Made by a program: the position numbers and the translations under genes | Shown here: positions 33,621 to 42,252 of the stretch, piece after piece | Layout of the letters: every line of letters starts with the position of its first letter | How positions within the stretch are numbered: the stretch's first letter is position 1 | From: Methanoregulaceae archaeon UXB-2016 | Lineage (GTDB): Archaea; Halobacteriota; Methanomicrobia; Methanomicrobiales; Methanospirillaceae | Direction: 5' to 3' | NCBI GenBank assembly: GCA_004332335.1 | Contig: SISS01000029.1 | Location: 86,941-150,940 of the forward strand | DNA length: 64,000 nucleotides | The notes under the pieces: generated by a model | What the model saw: only the letters and a program-made list of their open reading frames with translations | What the model was told of the DNA's origin: nothing | Database searches by the model: none

Positions 33621-34488
33621 AGTGTTCGAGCACCTCTGCCAGGATCGCAGCCTTTTCCTCGTCCAGTTCCGCGAGCGGAAGCCGGACGGGGCCGGCGGCC
33701 ATGCCGCGCAGCCCGACCGCCTTCTTGACCGGGATCGGGTTCGTCTCGATGAAGAGTGCCCGGAAGAGTGGCGAGAGCTCGTAGTGGAGCTCGAGGGCCG
33801 TGTTCCAGTCGCCGGCCGTGAAGGCCTCGTACAGCCGGACCATCCGGGCCGGCTCGATGTTCGCGGCGACCGAGATCACGCCCGCACCGCCGAGGACGAG
33901 GATGGGCAGGGTCAGGTTGTCGTCGCCCGAGATGACTGCGAACTCCTCGTCCAGCGTCCCCTCGATGATCTGCGAGACCTGGGCCACGTTTCCCGAGGCC
34001 TCCTTGATCCCGACGATGTTCGGGTGGGCCGCGAGCTCGATAACCAGGTCGGGCGGCAGGTTCTGGCCGGTCCGGCCGGGCACGTTGTAGAGCACGACCG
34101 GAATGTCCAGGTCCGCGATCCGGGTGAAGTGCTGGACCAGGCCCGCGCGGTTCGGCTTGTTGTAGTACGGCGAGATCAGCAGGGCGCCGTCCGCTCCGAT
34201 CTCTTGTGCCGCCTTCGTGAACCGGAGAGCCTCGGCCGTGTTGTTCGATCCCGTGCCCGCGAGGACCGGGACCTTTCCGCCTGCGGCCTCGACGGTTGCC
34301 TCGACGACCTTCTCGTGCTCTTCGAACGAGAGGGTGGCCGACTCGCCGGTCGAGCCGGTCGGCACGATCCCGTGGACTCCCGCTGCGAGCAGGATCGCGA
34401 TGTTCGATCGAAGCCCCTCGAGGTCGAGGGACTGCTGCGCATCCGAAAGAAAAGGGGTAACGACGGCCGGTAGGACGCCCTCAAACAT
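33613..34488 (-). CDS. dapA: 4-hydroxy-tetrahydrodipicolinate synthase DapA
   Basis: A 291-residue TIM-barrel aldolase. The motif GIVPTGSTGESATLSFEEH is near residue 40, the catalytic tyrosine is in LYNVPGRTGQNL, and the Schiff-base lysine is in IVGIKEASGNV. It condenses pyruvate with aspartate semialdehyde. It is cotranscribed with dapB, and rps17e lies directly upstream. Confidence 0.96.
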   Translation of the reverse strand: MFEGVLPAVVTPFLSDAQQSLDLEGLRSNIAILLAAGVHGIVPTGSTGESATLSFEEHEKVVEATVEAAGGKVPVLAGTGSNNTAEALRFTKAAQEIGADGALLISPYYNKPNRAGLVQHFTRIADLDIPVVLYNVPGRTGQNLPPDLVIELAAHPNIVGIKEASGNVAQVSQIIEGTLDEEFAVISGDDNLTLPILVLGGAGVISVAANIEPARMVRLYEAFTAGDWNTALELHYELSPLFRALFIETNPIPVKKAVGLRGMAAGPVRLPLAELDEEKAAILAEVLEHYD

Positions 34489-34497
34489 ACAGGAGAG

Positions 34498-34689
34498 TTA
34501 TGCGCGCCGGGGGCTATTTACCTTTCTTGTGATATAGCCGGCAACCCGATTCCTGACTCTCTTCGAGTCGATCACGGTCAGCTCGGCGACCATCAGCTTG
34601 TTGTCATCGAAGTCGCGAGTGAAACGGTCGCCGTAGCGGACCATGAGTTCCTGACCAAAGGCCTTGATATAGTTCGGTTTGATTCCCAT
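34498..34689 (-). CDS. rps17e: Small-subunit ribosomal protein S17e (eS17)
   Basis: A 63-residue archaeal eS17, [20 protein letters not shown] followed by [20 protein letters not shown]. The grouping with dapA and dapB is a familiar order in methanogens of this group. It lies outside the main ribosomal operon. Confidence 0.95.
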   Translation of the reverse strand: MGIKPNYIKAFGQELMVRYGDRFTRDFDDNKLMVAELTVIDSKRVRNRVAGYITRKVNSPRRA

Positions 34690-34712
34690 GCGCCACCGTC
34701 CTGGGGTGATTC

Positions 34713-35228
34713 CTATATACTCGCGTGAGAGGAGACCATAATGATTTCGTCTGTGGCCTCCTCGATTGTGGCGGCAAAGAGCAGCAGGCCCTCGCCCTCG
34801 ATCAGGACGCCGTCGGGCACCCCGTCCTCCGAGGCGTGAGCGATCGCCCAGTCCATGGTCGAGACCCCGGGGGGCGTCTGTCGCGGGTCCACGACCGCGA
34901 GCTCCCGGAGGTGCTCCTCGAGGGCCCGGGCGAGCGTCAGGAGCGGCCGGAGCGAGACCACGGCCCGGACCTCGGGCTCGAACCGGATGGCCGTCAGGGC
35001 CGCGCGCGCGAGGATCGGGTCGGCGCCGTACGCGGCGGGCCCGCCCGGCCGGATCGTGCCGTCGCGGGCGATGAGCCCGCCCGTCAGGGCCGCGACGTCG
35101 CCGGGCTCCCGTGCGCCCGGGGCCGCCACCGCGAGGTTCGAGACGCCGGGCTCGATCACCCGGGGGTCGAGTTCGCGGAGCGTGCTCGCAGCGCGTTCGA
35201 GGCGGACCAGGAGCGCGGGCGGTCGCAC
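34713..35228 (-). CDS. ThiN-like (thiamine-phosphate synthase family) protein
   Basis: A 171-residue protein with features of the archaeal ThiN fold: [20 protein letters not shown], then [20 protein letters not shown] and [12 protein letters not shown] near the C-terminus. ThiN domains make thiamine phosphate or sense thiamine ligands. It is shorter than the ThiD-ThiN fusion and has no DNA-binding domain, so stand-alone ThiN or a relative is likely. The call rests on motif similarity only. Confidence 0.65.
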   Translation of the reverse strand: MRPPALLVRLERAASTLRELDPRVIEPGVSNLAVAAPGAREPGDVAALTGGLIARDGTIRPGGPAAYGADPILARAALTAIRFEPEVRAVVSLRPLLTLARALEEHLRELAVVDPRQTPPGVSTMDWAIAHASEDGVPDGVLIEGEGLLLFAATIEEATDEIIMVSSHASI

Positions 35229-35231
35229 GAT

Positions 35232-36239
35232 CTAGCCCTCCCTGTCGACCACGTCGTTGATCACGCTCTCGGCGATACCCCCCGCGTCCTCTCCGAGCTG
35301 GCGGATCGACTCGGCGATAGAGCCGATGGCGATCGCGGTCTCGGCGGGCTGCGCAAGGGTCAGGGTGTGAAGGTCTCTGTTGTGGGCGTCGGCCTGTCGA
35401 CTCTCCTCGATCGTCTGGTTTGCCAGGCGCATATCGCGCGAGAAGAGCGAGGCCACGGCCCGCTCGAGGATCCCGAGCGAGTGCTCGCTCGCGATCCCGA
35501 GTGGATCGGTGATCTCCTGCTCGATCGGGTGATCGGCGAGGACGAGGGCGTTCCTGGCGATGCGGACCGCGTGGTCACCGATCCGTTCCAGGATCCGCGC
35601 GACGACCGAGTAGTTCGAGGCCGTGATGAGCGTGACGCCCATCTTCTTCGAGAGGCTCGCGTTCTTCATGATCATGTTCGTCTGCCGTGCGATCAGCCAG
35701 TGAAGTCGGTCGACGTCCCGGTCCTCGTCGATCACCTCGCGGGCCAGCTCCCGGGCCCCGGTCCCGACCGCCGTAGCTGCGTCTCGGTGCATGGCGCGGA
35801 CGATCACGAACATCCGCTTCAGCGTGTTCTCGAACGAGAGCTCGCTGGGGCTCAGGAGATCCTTGATCCGGATCGTCGTATCCGACTCCTCCATCACCTC
35901 CTGCCCGATCGTCATCTGCGTGAAGTCGCGCACGGCCATCCGGACGAACGGCGGGAGGCGTGTCTTCGAGCGGATCGTGATCGCCGAGCACCCCGCGATA
36001 TACGTCCCGATCAGCGAGCGAAAGAGGGGTGACGCGCTCGTGCAGGTGCTGACGTCGAACTCTCTCGTCCGCTGTGCCTGCTCGTCCGAGACGTGGGCCG
36101 TGATCAGAAGAGTCCCGTCCGGCTGCGTGATTACCCGGACCGGATCGTTCTTCTTGACCTTCATGGTCGTGGTCCACTCCTTCGGAAGGGTGACCACGAA
36201 CGACGACCCCCCGGTCATCTGTACACGCCTGATGTCCAT
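35232..36239 (-). CDS. phoU: PhoU-family phosphate uptake regulator with N-terminal AbrB domain
   Basis: A 335-residue protein: a SpoVT/AbrB-type swapped-hairpin domain at 1-45 ([20 protein letters not shown]) followed by two PhoU three-helix bundles ([20 protein letters not shown] in the second half). In archaea such fusions are thought to regulate phosphate transport, the AbrB part binding DNA. I choose the ATG at 36239 because GAGGG precedes it and the TATA box near 36314 would overlap any longer start. No Pst transporter genes are nearby. Confidence 0.88.
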   Translation of the reverse strand: MDIRRVQMTGGSSFVVTLPKEWTTTMKVKKNDPVRVITQPDGTLLITAHVSDEQAQRTREFDVSTCTSASPLFRSLIGTYIAGCSAITIRSKTRLPPFVRMAVRDFTQMTIGQEVMEESDTTIRIKDLLSPSELSFENTLKRMFVIVRAMHRDAATAVGTGARELAREVIDEDRDVDRLHWLIARQTNMIMKNASLSKKMGVTLITASNYSVVARILERIGDHAVRIARNALVLADHPIEQEITDPLGIASEHSLGILERAVASLFSRDMRLANQTIEESRQADAHNRDLHTLTLAQPAETAIAIGSIAESIRQLGEDAGGIAESVINDVVDREG

Positions 36240-36309
36240 CTTTCCCTCTACAGCGTCCGTCCCCATCCTATTCAATACCTCGTCTGTCCCCTCTATATTT
36301 TTTTTCATT

Positions 36310-36319
36310 CTATATATTT
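36310..36319 (-). promoter_or_regulatory. TATA box for the PhoU-family gene
   Basis: Minus-strand AAATATATAG in a T/A-rich island. Predicted start near 36287 gives a leader of about 47 bases to the ATG at 36239. Confidence 0.55.
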
Positions 36320-36329
36320 TATCTAAAAT

Positions 36330-36686
36330 GTCAATATGTGCAGTCCAGACAGAGGAAACCCGGCCCGATGGTGCCGACTCTCACAGCGGAAGACGATCAC
36401 GCTCATGTTCGGGCTTGCGGCTGCAGAAGGGAGGGCTGCTAACCCGCGGGCTGCACGGGCCAGAGCCGCCTCGGCTCCTCGGCCTCGTCTGCGTGCCGTC
36501 TGAATGCTCGAGATCATCACGCGCCGTGTCGATGTCGTGACGGCCGCCCGCCACCTCGAGCCCTCCGCCGACCTCGCCTGCACGATCGCCGAGGCCACGA
36601 GCTTCACATAGACGGGCAAACAGGTCGAGATCGAGTGAGCAGGTCCGGAAGAGTTTTTGCCGGCCAGGACCCAACCTTTTCTCCAC
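36330..36686. other. Gene-poor stretch between the PhoU promoter and tRNA-Thr
   Basis: GC-rich frames on the minus strand (up to 98 codons) are Ala/Arg-rich, lack family motifs and look like composition shadows. No RNA gene or repeat was recognised. Confidence 0.4.
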
Positions 36687-36758
36687 GCCTCAGTGGCTTA
36701 GTGGCATAGCGGCTGATTTGTAATCAGCAGGTCGCGAGTTCAATCCTCGCCTGAGGCT
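36687..36758 (+). tRNA. tRNA-Thr (anticodon TGT)
   Basis: A 72-base cloverleaf: acceptor GCCTCAG pairs with CTGAGGC, anticodon stem GCTGA/TCAGC with loop TTTGTAA, and T arm GCGAG/CTCGC with loop TTCAATC. Discriminator T; no CCA encoded; no intron. A T-rich stretch (CTTCTTTTAC) follows directly. Confidence 0.95.
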
Positions 36759-36782
36759 CTTCTTTTACAAAAAAGGTGTCTG

Positions 36783-37190
36783 TCAGAGCCAGTCGCTCGA
36801 GCGTGGCGACGGGCGCCGCTCACGGTCGGCCCGGGGCTCGATCCTCGCCTCGTCCTTCGTCTCCCGATATGAGAATGGAGGCAGCTCGGCCAGCTCACCC
36901 CGGCGCACGGCCATCCCGGCTACGTGAAGGATCGAGAGCAGGACGGTCGCCATCCAGAGGACCCCGAGCAGTCCGCCAAAGATCAGTATGAACAGACCCA
37001 CCCAGGGCGGGGTGGTGTTGGTCGCCCCGTCGTCGGCCGATACGTCAAGCAGGGCACCGAGCGGGTCACCGCCGGTCGAGACGCGCAGGGTCTGTTCTCC
37101 GGCGATGCCGGCCGGCACGTCGGCCGAAGCGGCACTGACGAGCAGCAGGGCACAACCGGCAAGCAGGATGAGAGGCCATACTCTTGCCAC
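36783..37190 (-). CDS. Small membrane protein of unknown function
   Basis: A 135-residue protein: signal peptide 1-23 (LILLAGCALLLVSAASA), a short extracellular region 24-62, a TM helix about 64-88 (LFILIFGGLLGVLWMATVLL), and a charged cytoplasmic tail rich in Arg/Glu/Pro. No family recognised. Codon choice is like its neighbours, and the two hydrophobic segments support a real gene. Confidence 0.6.
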   Translation of the reverse strand: MARVWPLILLAGCALLLVSAASADVPAGIAGEQTLRVSTGGDPLGALLDVSADDGATNTTPPWVGLFILIFGGLLGVLWMATVLLSILHVAGMAVRRGELAELPPFSYRETKDEARIEPRADRERRPSPRSSDWL

Positions 37191-37324
37191 GGGTCACACT
37201 CCGGTCCCCTCGAGGACGTTGGACTGCATAAATCCTTCGGTCTCTGTGTGCCCCTTATCAGCTCCATAATGTCCTTTGCCGCATACTGCATCTCCATATC
37301 TCCCCAATCCAAACAGATTCGTAT

Positions 37325-37639
37325 ATGGGACTCTTCAAGACTGTTCGGCGGCTCACCACCCTGAACTCGAGGCTGAAGCGGCTCCGGGGCCCGCTCGAGA
37401 TGCTGATCCTCGGTGTCCGTGATCCGCGCGTGCCGTGGACGGCCAAGGCCGTTATGATCGCTACACTCGCCTACGTGGCGAGCCCGATCGACATCATCCC
37501 GGACTTTCTCCCCTTCGTCGGTCACCTCGACGACATGATCCTGATCCCCGTCGGGGTGGCGGTCGCGCTCTCGCTCCTGCCGCTTGACCTCCGCGGCGAG
37601 TACGATGCCGTCAGGCGCGGAACGCTCTATTCGGCCTGA
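37325..37639 (+). CDS. DUF1232 (YkvA-like) membrane protein
   Basis: A 104-residue protein with the family signature PWTAKAVMIATLAYVASPID, then IIPDFLPFVGHLDDMILIPV, spanning two hydrophobic segments. DUF1232 proteins are widespread and uncharacterised. It stands alone, divergent from the preceding membrane-protein gene. Confidence 0.88.
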   Translation: MGLFKTVRRLTTLNSRLKRLRGPLEMLILGVRDPRVPWTAKAVMIATLAYVASPIDIIPDFLPFVGHLDDMILIPVGVAVALSLLPLDLRGEYDAVRRGTLYSA

Positions 37640-37854
37640 CCCGGCCCTCATTCTTCATTCCCGGGCCGTGAAACAGGGTGCCATGTCTCCGGTCGTCCGC
37701 GCGTCGGCGGCGTCCGGAGGTGCACCATAAAGAAGAGATCCGATGTGGCCCCCTGGCAGTGGTACGCCCCGGGGATAGTCAATGGTCGCCTGCCTGGACC
37801 ATGAGCCCGGCGATCGCAGCGTGAAAGTGATGGCAGCACCGGCCGTGTTCGACA

Positions 37855-37862
37855 GAAATATT
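37855..37862 (+). promoter_or_regulatory. TATA-like element of the lactate permease gene
   Basis: GAAATATT, followed directly by the palindrome at 37865-37878. Predicted start is near 37886, 20 bases before the GTG. Confidence 0.45.
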
Positions 37863-37864
37863 GT

Positions 37865-37878
37865 TATGCTAAAGCATA
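37865..37878. promoter_or_regulatory. Palindromic operator candidate of the lactate permease gene
   Basis: TATGCT-AA-AGCATA is a perfect inverted repeat between the TATA-like element and the predicted transcription start, the usual place for an archaeal repressor site. No regulator gene adjoins. Confidence 0.5.
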
Positions 37879-37905
37879 GCACAGTACTCCATACAGGCGA
37901 TCATC

Positions 37906-39468
37906 GTGGACCTCTTCCTCTCGTTCCTCCTTGCCATCCTTCCGATCTTCGTGATCTTTGTCGGACTTGTGATCCTCAAAAAGTCTGGGACACTGATGGG
38001 TGTCGTCGGATGGATGTTGACCGTCGCGGTCGCGGTCTTCTTCTTCTCGACCTCGCCTGCGATCGCGCTCCTTGCCTCGGCGAACGGGATCCTCGCCTCG
38101 TTCGGGATCTCTTTAATGGTCCTCTTCACCATCCTCCAGGTCACGATGATGGACGTGACGGGCGCAATCCGCTCCATCACCGAGTACGTCCGGCTGATCG
38201 CGGCCGAACGCTACGAGCAGGTGATGCTTCTGAATGTCGGCCTCGGCTCGTTCCTCGTCTCGATCGGCGCCACGCCGGTCACGATGCTTCCTCCGATCAT
38301 GCTCGCGCTCGGCTTCTCGCCGATCGCCGCGATCGCGCTCCCGTGCCTCGGTTACGATCCTCTGACCTCGTTCTCGCTCCTCGCGGTCCCGATCACACTT
38401 CCGGCCCAGGTCTTCAACCTGGACCTCGCTGCGCTCGGCTCGCGCATCTCGTTCTTCCTCCCGGTCATCTCGACAGGATTCGCGATCGGGATGCTCTTTA
38501 TCGCCGACGGATGGAGCGGGGTCCGGAAGGGGATCGTGCCCGCCCTACTCGCCGGCCTGACCCTCGGGTTCTCGGCCATCCTCTTCGTGCACATCCTGCC
38601 GGTCTCGGCGATCGGGCTTGTCGGGGTCTTCTCCGGCCTGGTCACGATCATCGTCCTCCTCCTCCTCCGGGTGGTCCAGGGCAAGCCGATCCTGGCCCGG
38701 CGGGTCGACATGCCGGCCGACGTGATGCCCATCGGCCGCGCCGCGCTCCCCTGGCTCCTGCTCGTCGTCTTCTGCGTCGTGATCAGCATCCCCATGATCG
38801 CGACCCGGCTGCATGACCTGCTCGGCCCGCTCCAGGTCGTCACGGTCGTCGCGAACAAGTCGGTCGACCTCAAGTTCCTGAACCAGGCCTACACCTGCGT
38901 CCTGGTCTCGACCGTGGTCGCGGCCCCGTTCATGGTCCGGAGCCGGGAGGAGGGGAGAAAGATCGTCGAGATCTGGCTGAAGCGGGCCTGGGCCCCGACT
39001 CTGGCCGCGGCCATCTTCTTCGCGATCGCCTACGTCATGGATTGGTCGGGCCAGACCGTGATCGACGGCGCTCTCGGGTTTGCGACCGGCACGACCGACG
39101 TGAACATGAACGCCGTGATCGGCCTCATGCTTGCCATGACCTTCGGGATCACTTTTCCGGCGATCAGCCCCATGCTCGGGCTCTTCGGCGCGTTCGTCTC
39201 GGGCTCGGAGGCCTCGTCGAACGTAATGTTCCACGGGATCCTGAAGCGCGCGACCGGCGTGCTCGACCTCGACTTCACCACGGTCTACTCGGGGCACGCG
39301 GTCGCGGGCGGGATCGCCTCGGGGATCTCGCCGGCCAAGATCATCAATGCGGCGGCCGTGATCGACCAGCTCGGGATCGAGGGCGAGGTGATCCGGCGGT
39401 GTGTCCCGATCGCGGTCATCCTGACCGTCGTCACCGGGGCCATGCTTGTCATAATGCTCGCGCTCTGA
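37906..39468 (+). CDS. lctP: L-lactate permease family transporter (LctP)
   Basis: A 520-residue integral membrane protein with about 13 hydrophobic segments. Family stretches are FGISLMVLFTILQVTMMDVT near 65, ISPMLGLFGAFVSGSEASSN near 420, and GISPAKIINAAAVIDQLGIE near 465. LctP proteins import lactate or glycolate with protons. The start is a GTG at 37906 after AGGCG. A lactate importer is unusual for a hydrogenotrophic methanogen; another 2-hydroxy acid may be the real substrate. Confidence 0.9.
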   Translation: MDLFLSFLLAILPIFVIFVGLVILKKSGTLMGVVGWMLTVAVAVFFFSTSPAIALLASANGILASFGISLMVLFTILQVTMMDVTGAIRSITEYVRLIAAERYEQVMLLNVGLGSFLVSIGATPVTMLPPIMLALGFSPIAAIALPCLGYDPLTSFSLLAVPITLPAQVFNLDLAALGSRISFFLPVISTGFAIGMLFIADGWSGVRKGIVPALLAGLTLGFSAILFVHILPVSAIGLVGVFSGLVTIIVLLLLRVVQGKPILARRVDMPADVMPIGRAALPWLLLVVFCVVISIPMIATRLHDLLGPLQVVTVVANKSVDLKFLNQAYTCVLVSTVVAAPFMVRSREEGRKIVEIWLKRAWAPTLAAAIFFAIAYVMDWSGQTVIDGALGFATGTTDVNMNAVIGLMLAMTFGITFPAISPMLGLFGAFVSGSEASSNVMFHGILKRATGVLDLDFTTVYSGHAVAGGIASGISPAKIINAAAVIDQLGIEGEVIRRCVPIAVILTVVTGAMLVIMLAL

Positions 39469-39490
39469 CGCGACCGCTCACCCGGCGGAG

Positions 39491-39886
39491 TCAGAACTCC
39501 GCGGCCGAGATCGCGAGCTTGGCCCGCTCCTGGGGCGTCGAGCCCCCTTCGACGAGGCCGAAGTCGCCGCGGAGGGCCTTGAGGGCGACCTTCTCGCGGT
39601 CGATCTCGCGGCGCGTCCTGTACCCGAGCCGGCGCAGGACCTCGATCGGCGGGCACCAGCCCTGGAGTGCGTAATAGAGCAGGAACGGCAGGACGAGCGC
39701 CGGCAGGAGCAACCAGCGGCGGTCGCGGACGACCCCGAGCCCGAGCCCGGCGAGGGCGGGCGCGGCCGCGTTCGTCTCAAGGGCTCGCTCGACATCCCAC
39801 TCGCGGTCGAGCTCGTCGATCCGCGCCGCGATCTCGCGGAGGCCCCGGGCCGCGTACTCGCGGACACTCGCCTCGGACCCGGCCAC
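39491..39886 (-). CDS. Small membrane protein of unknown function (two-TM)
   Basis: A 131-residue protein. An N-terminal helix-rich part (VREYAARGLREIAARIDELD) precedes a hydrophobic pair (GLGVVRDRRWLLLPALVLPF and LLYYALQGWCPP), then a charged tail with RRLGYRTRREIDREKVALKA. The middle and tail resemble DUF2892/YgaP-like small membrane proteins. I start at a GTG at 39886 because the upstream frame runs into the promoter of the opposite-strand gene. Confidence 0.65.
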   Translation of the reverse strand: MAGSEASVREYAARGLREIAARIDELDREWDVERALETNAAAPALAGLGLGVVRDRRWLLLPALVLPFLLYYALQGWCPPIEVLRRLGYRTRREIDREKVALKALRGDFGLVEGGSTPQERAKLAISAAEF

Positions 39887-39961
39887 GATGAACCTTGCGC
39901 TCGAAATCTGCCCAATCAATACGGTTAAGTCCCTGTCCGCCCCTCCCCGGGGACGGTGCAC

Positions 39962-40384
39962 ATGGACGGAGACGGGCCGGTCTGCATTACCGGGGCGCGG
40001 CGCTGCCGGGTTCCTGGTCTCGGACGCCATCGGGCGCGCGGAGCCGTCGGGCCGCCTCTCCATTGCCCTCGTCTTCGTCCGCACCCGCGAGGTTCCCGGC
40101 GGGCGGCGCACTCTACTCGGGCATCTCCGTGCTCGCGGCCCTGCTCATCTTTCCGCCGGGTCCGGTCGCGGCGGTTGCGTTCGCGTTCGGCCTGCTCGAT
40201 TCGGTCTCGACCCTCGCAGGCCTCCGTTACGGCTCGCACCGGCTCCCGAACGGCGAAGTCCGCCGAGGGAGCCCTCGCGGGCCTGCTCGCGGCCGCCGCA
40301 GCGCTCGCGGAGTTCGTCCTCCCGCTCGACGACAACCTGATTGTGCCGTTCCTGCTCGCACTCCTCGTGACGACGGCAGGATAG
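39962..40384 (+). pseudogene. Polyprenol/dolichol kinase-like membrane protein with two frameshifts
   Basis: Three segments in three frames read in order as one protein: ALVFVRTREVPGG (to about 40097), then GGALYSGISVLAALLIFPP and FGLLDSVSTLAGLRYGSHRL (to about 40250), then KSAEGALAGLLAAAAALAEF to a stop at 40384. Together they resemble the CTP-dependent dolichol/phytol kinase family, whose core has an acidic LLDxxSTLxG-like helix and an LP-x-G-K-S-x-E-G-x-L motif. Indels lie in GC runs near 40095-40102 and 40250-40256. The 5' end is uncertain and may also be eroded. Confidence 0.6.
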
Positions 40385-40432
40385 ATGGGACACAACGGAT
40401 ACCTTTTTCGCCGCGAGGTCGGGATTGTATGG

Positions 40433-40900
40433 ATGATGCACCGGGCGCTGCCGGGGGGCGCGCTGCTCCTCGGCCTTCTGATCCTGACGGCCCTCTCGGG
40501 GGGCTGCGTGGCCCTCTATACCCTCTCCGAGGCGGCCGATCCGCCGCCGTCCGGGCCCGACAGCCAGGTCGGTCTCCCGCTCTTTCCGCCCGGCGGGTCG
40601 ATACCGTCCCCGACACCGGGCCCGGAACCGATCGAGATGGAGAAGCTCCCACCCTGGGCGAGCGACAGCGACGGGGCTCCGTTCGTGTCGTCTCCGGGCG
40701 AACCGCCCGTGACTGAGACGCCGCCCTCGTGGACATGGGCACCGACCGAGACCCCGTCCGCCCCGGCCGGGACCATTCCTTCACCCTCAGAGTCGGCGCC
40801 GCACCTCACACTCACGCCGACCGGGGAACCCCCGGTCGATGACGGTCGACCGGGCCGGGACGAGATCTATCACCCGATCGTGACGGCCATGCCGCTCTAG
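40433..40900 (+). CDS. Pro/Thr/Ser-rich lipoprotein or membrane-anchored protein
   Basis: A 155-residue protein. A hydrophobic N-terminus (GGALLLGLLILTALSGGC) ends in a possible lipobox cysteine; the rest is disordered and rich in Pro, Ser and Thr (PSPTPGPEPIEMEKLPPWAS). No fold recognised. The start at 40433 gives two Met codons before the signal; 16 upstream codons are less plausible. It converges with glmM, overlapping by four bases. Confidence 0.65.
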   Translation: MMHRALPGGALLLGLLILTALSGGCVALYTLSEAADPPPSGPDSQVGLPLFPPGGSIPSPTPGPEPIEMEKLPPWASDSDGAPFVSSPGEPPVTETPPSWTWAPTETPSAPAGTIPSPSESAPHLTLTPTGEPPVDDGRPGRDEIYHPIVTAMPL

Positions 40901-42252
40901 TCGAGAAGAGGTGCGATCCGTTCGAGGATCGCGTCGCGCATCGCTTCGGCCGCGACCCGGTCTTCGGCCTCGACCATGACCCGGACGATCGGCTCGGTCC
41001 CCGAGCGGCGGACGAGCGCCCAGGTCTTCCCCTTCGAGATCCGGATTCCGTCGGTCGAGTCGTGGGAGAAGTCGGGGAATGCGGCCGCGATCGCGGTGAC
41101 GATCTCCTGGGCTCGCCGGGTCTTCAGGCGTTCGGAGATGAAGTGGTACGGGGGCAGCTCGTCCACGAGCTGTGAGAGGGGCCGGCCGGTCTCGGCGAGC
41201 ATCGCGACCATCATCGCGGCGGTCATGCCCCCGTCGCGGCAGAACTGGTGATCAGGGTAGATCAGGCCCCCGTTTCCCTCTCCGCCGAACGCGACCTCGA
41301 TCCCGGCCCCGATCAGGCTGAGCATGCTCCGGGCGACGTAGATCGAACCGACCTGCGTGTACCTGACCGTGCAGCCTGTCGCGGCGGCCACGTCCTCGAT
41401 CAGCTGCGAGCTCGAGACCGGGGTCACGATCACGCCCTGCCGCCCCCGGCAGACATGGTGCGCGATCAGAGCGAACTCCCGGTTCTCCTCGACATAGCGC
41501 CCCCGGTCGTCGATGAAGACCGCACGGTCCGCGTCCCCATCGTGCGCGACCCCGAACGCGGCTCCGCTCTCCCGCACGAGCGCGGCGAGGGGCTTGAGGC
41601 CGTCCGGCGTCGGTTCGGGGAGCCGGCCCGGAAAGGTGCCGTCGGGCTCGCCGTTGATCGTCCGGACCGTGCAGCCCATGCGCTCGAGCAAGGTCGGCGT
41701 GGTCAGGCTCGCAGGCCCCGAGCCCGGGTCGACCGCGACGGTCATGCCGCGCCCGGTCCCCTCGGGGAAGTGCGCGAGGATGCCGGCGAGGTAGCTCTCG
41801 ACGAGAGCGGGAACCTCCTCCTCTCCTCCGAGTCGGCGCCAGTCGGCGAGCGCGTACTCGTCGCGGAAGAGTCGGCCCTCGAGCGCGATCACCTCCTCGT
41901 CACCCATCTCGGTGCCGTCGCGCTCGATGATCTTGACCCCGTTGTACTCAGGGGGGTTGTGCGAGGCCGTGATCATCGCGCCGGCCGCGAAACGGTCGCG
42001 GACGATGTACTGGAGGGCGGGCGTCGGCAGGACGCCGCAGTCCACGACCCGGCAGCCCGATGCGATGAGGCCGGCCTTGAGGGCGTGCACGAGCATCGGG
42101 CCCGAGGTCCGCGTATCCCGTCCGATCGCGATCGTCCCCGGTCGCATTGCGCCGAGCGCCTGTCCGATCCGGAGCACGAGTCCCGGTGTCATCGATTCCC
42201 CCACGATGCCCCGCACACCGTTCGTTCCAAAGAGCTGCTTCTTCTCGGTCAT
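40897..42252 (-). CDS. glmM: Phosphohexomutase (phosphoglucosamine mutase / phosphomannomutase type)
   Basis: A 451-residue alpha-D-phosphohexomutase. The phosphoserine loop is MITASHNPPEYNGVK near residue 93, the metal loop DGDADRAVF near 238, the sugar loop GGEGNGGLIYP near 325, and the phosphate-binding loop RRSGTEPIVRVM near 415. The archaeal group includes GlmM, which makes glucosamine-1-phosphate; phosphomannomutase activity is also possible. Its start overlaps the end of the MobB gene upstream. Confidence 0.9.
   Translation of the reverse strand: MTEKKQLFGTNGVRGIVGESMTPGLVLRIGQALGAMRPGTIAIGRDTRTSGPMLVHALKAGLIASGCRVVDCGVLPTPALQYIVRDRFAAGAMITASHNPPEYNGVKIIERDGTEMGDEEVIALEGRLFRDEYALADWRRLGGEEEVPALVESYLAGILAHFPEGTGRGMTVAVDPGSGPASLTTPTLLERMGCTVRTINGEPDGTFPGRLPEPTPDGLKPLAALVRESGAAFGVAHDGDADRAVFIDDRGRYVEENREFALIAHHVCRGRQGVIVTPVSSSQLIEDVAAATGCTVRYTQVGSIYVARSMLSLIGAGIEVAFGGEGNGGLIYPDHQFCRDGGMTAAMMVAMLAETGRPLSQLVDELPPYHFISERLKTRRAQEIVTAIAAAFPDFSHDSTDGIRISKGKTWALVRRSGTEPIVRVMVEAEDRVAAEAMRDAILERIAPLLD

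Noticed and set aside
36323..36619. A 98-codon minus-strand frame as a gene
   Set aside because: The Ala/Arg-rich composition, lack of ribosome-binding site and overlap with the PhoU promoter island argue against coding.
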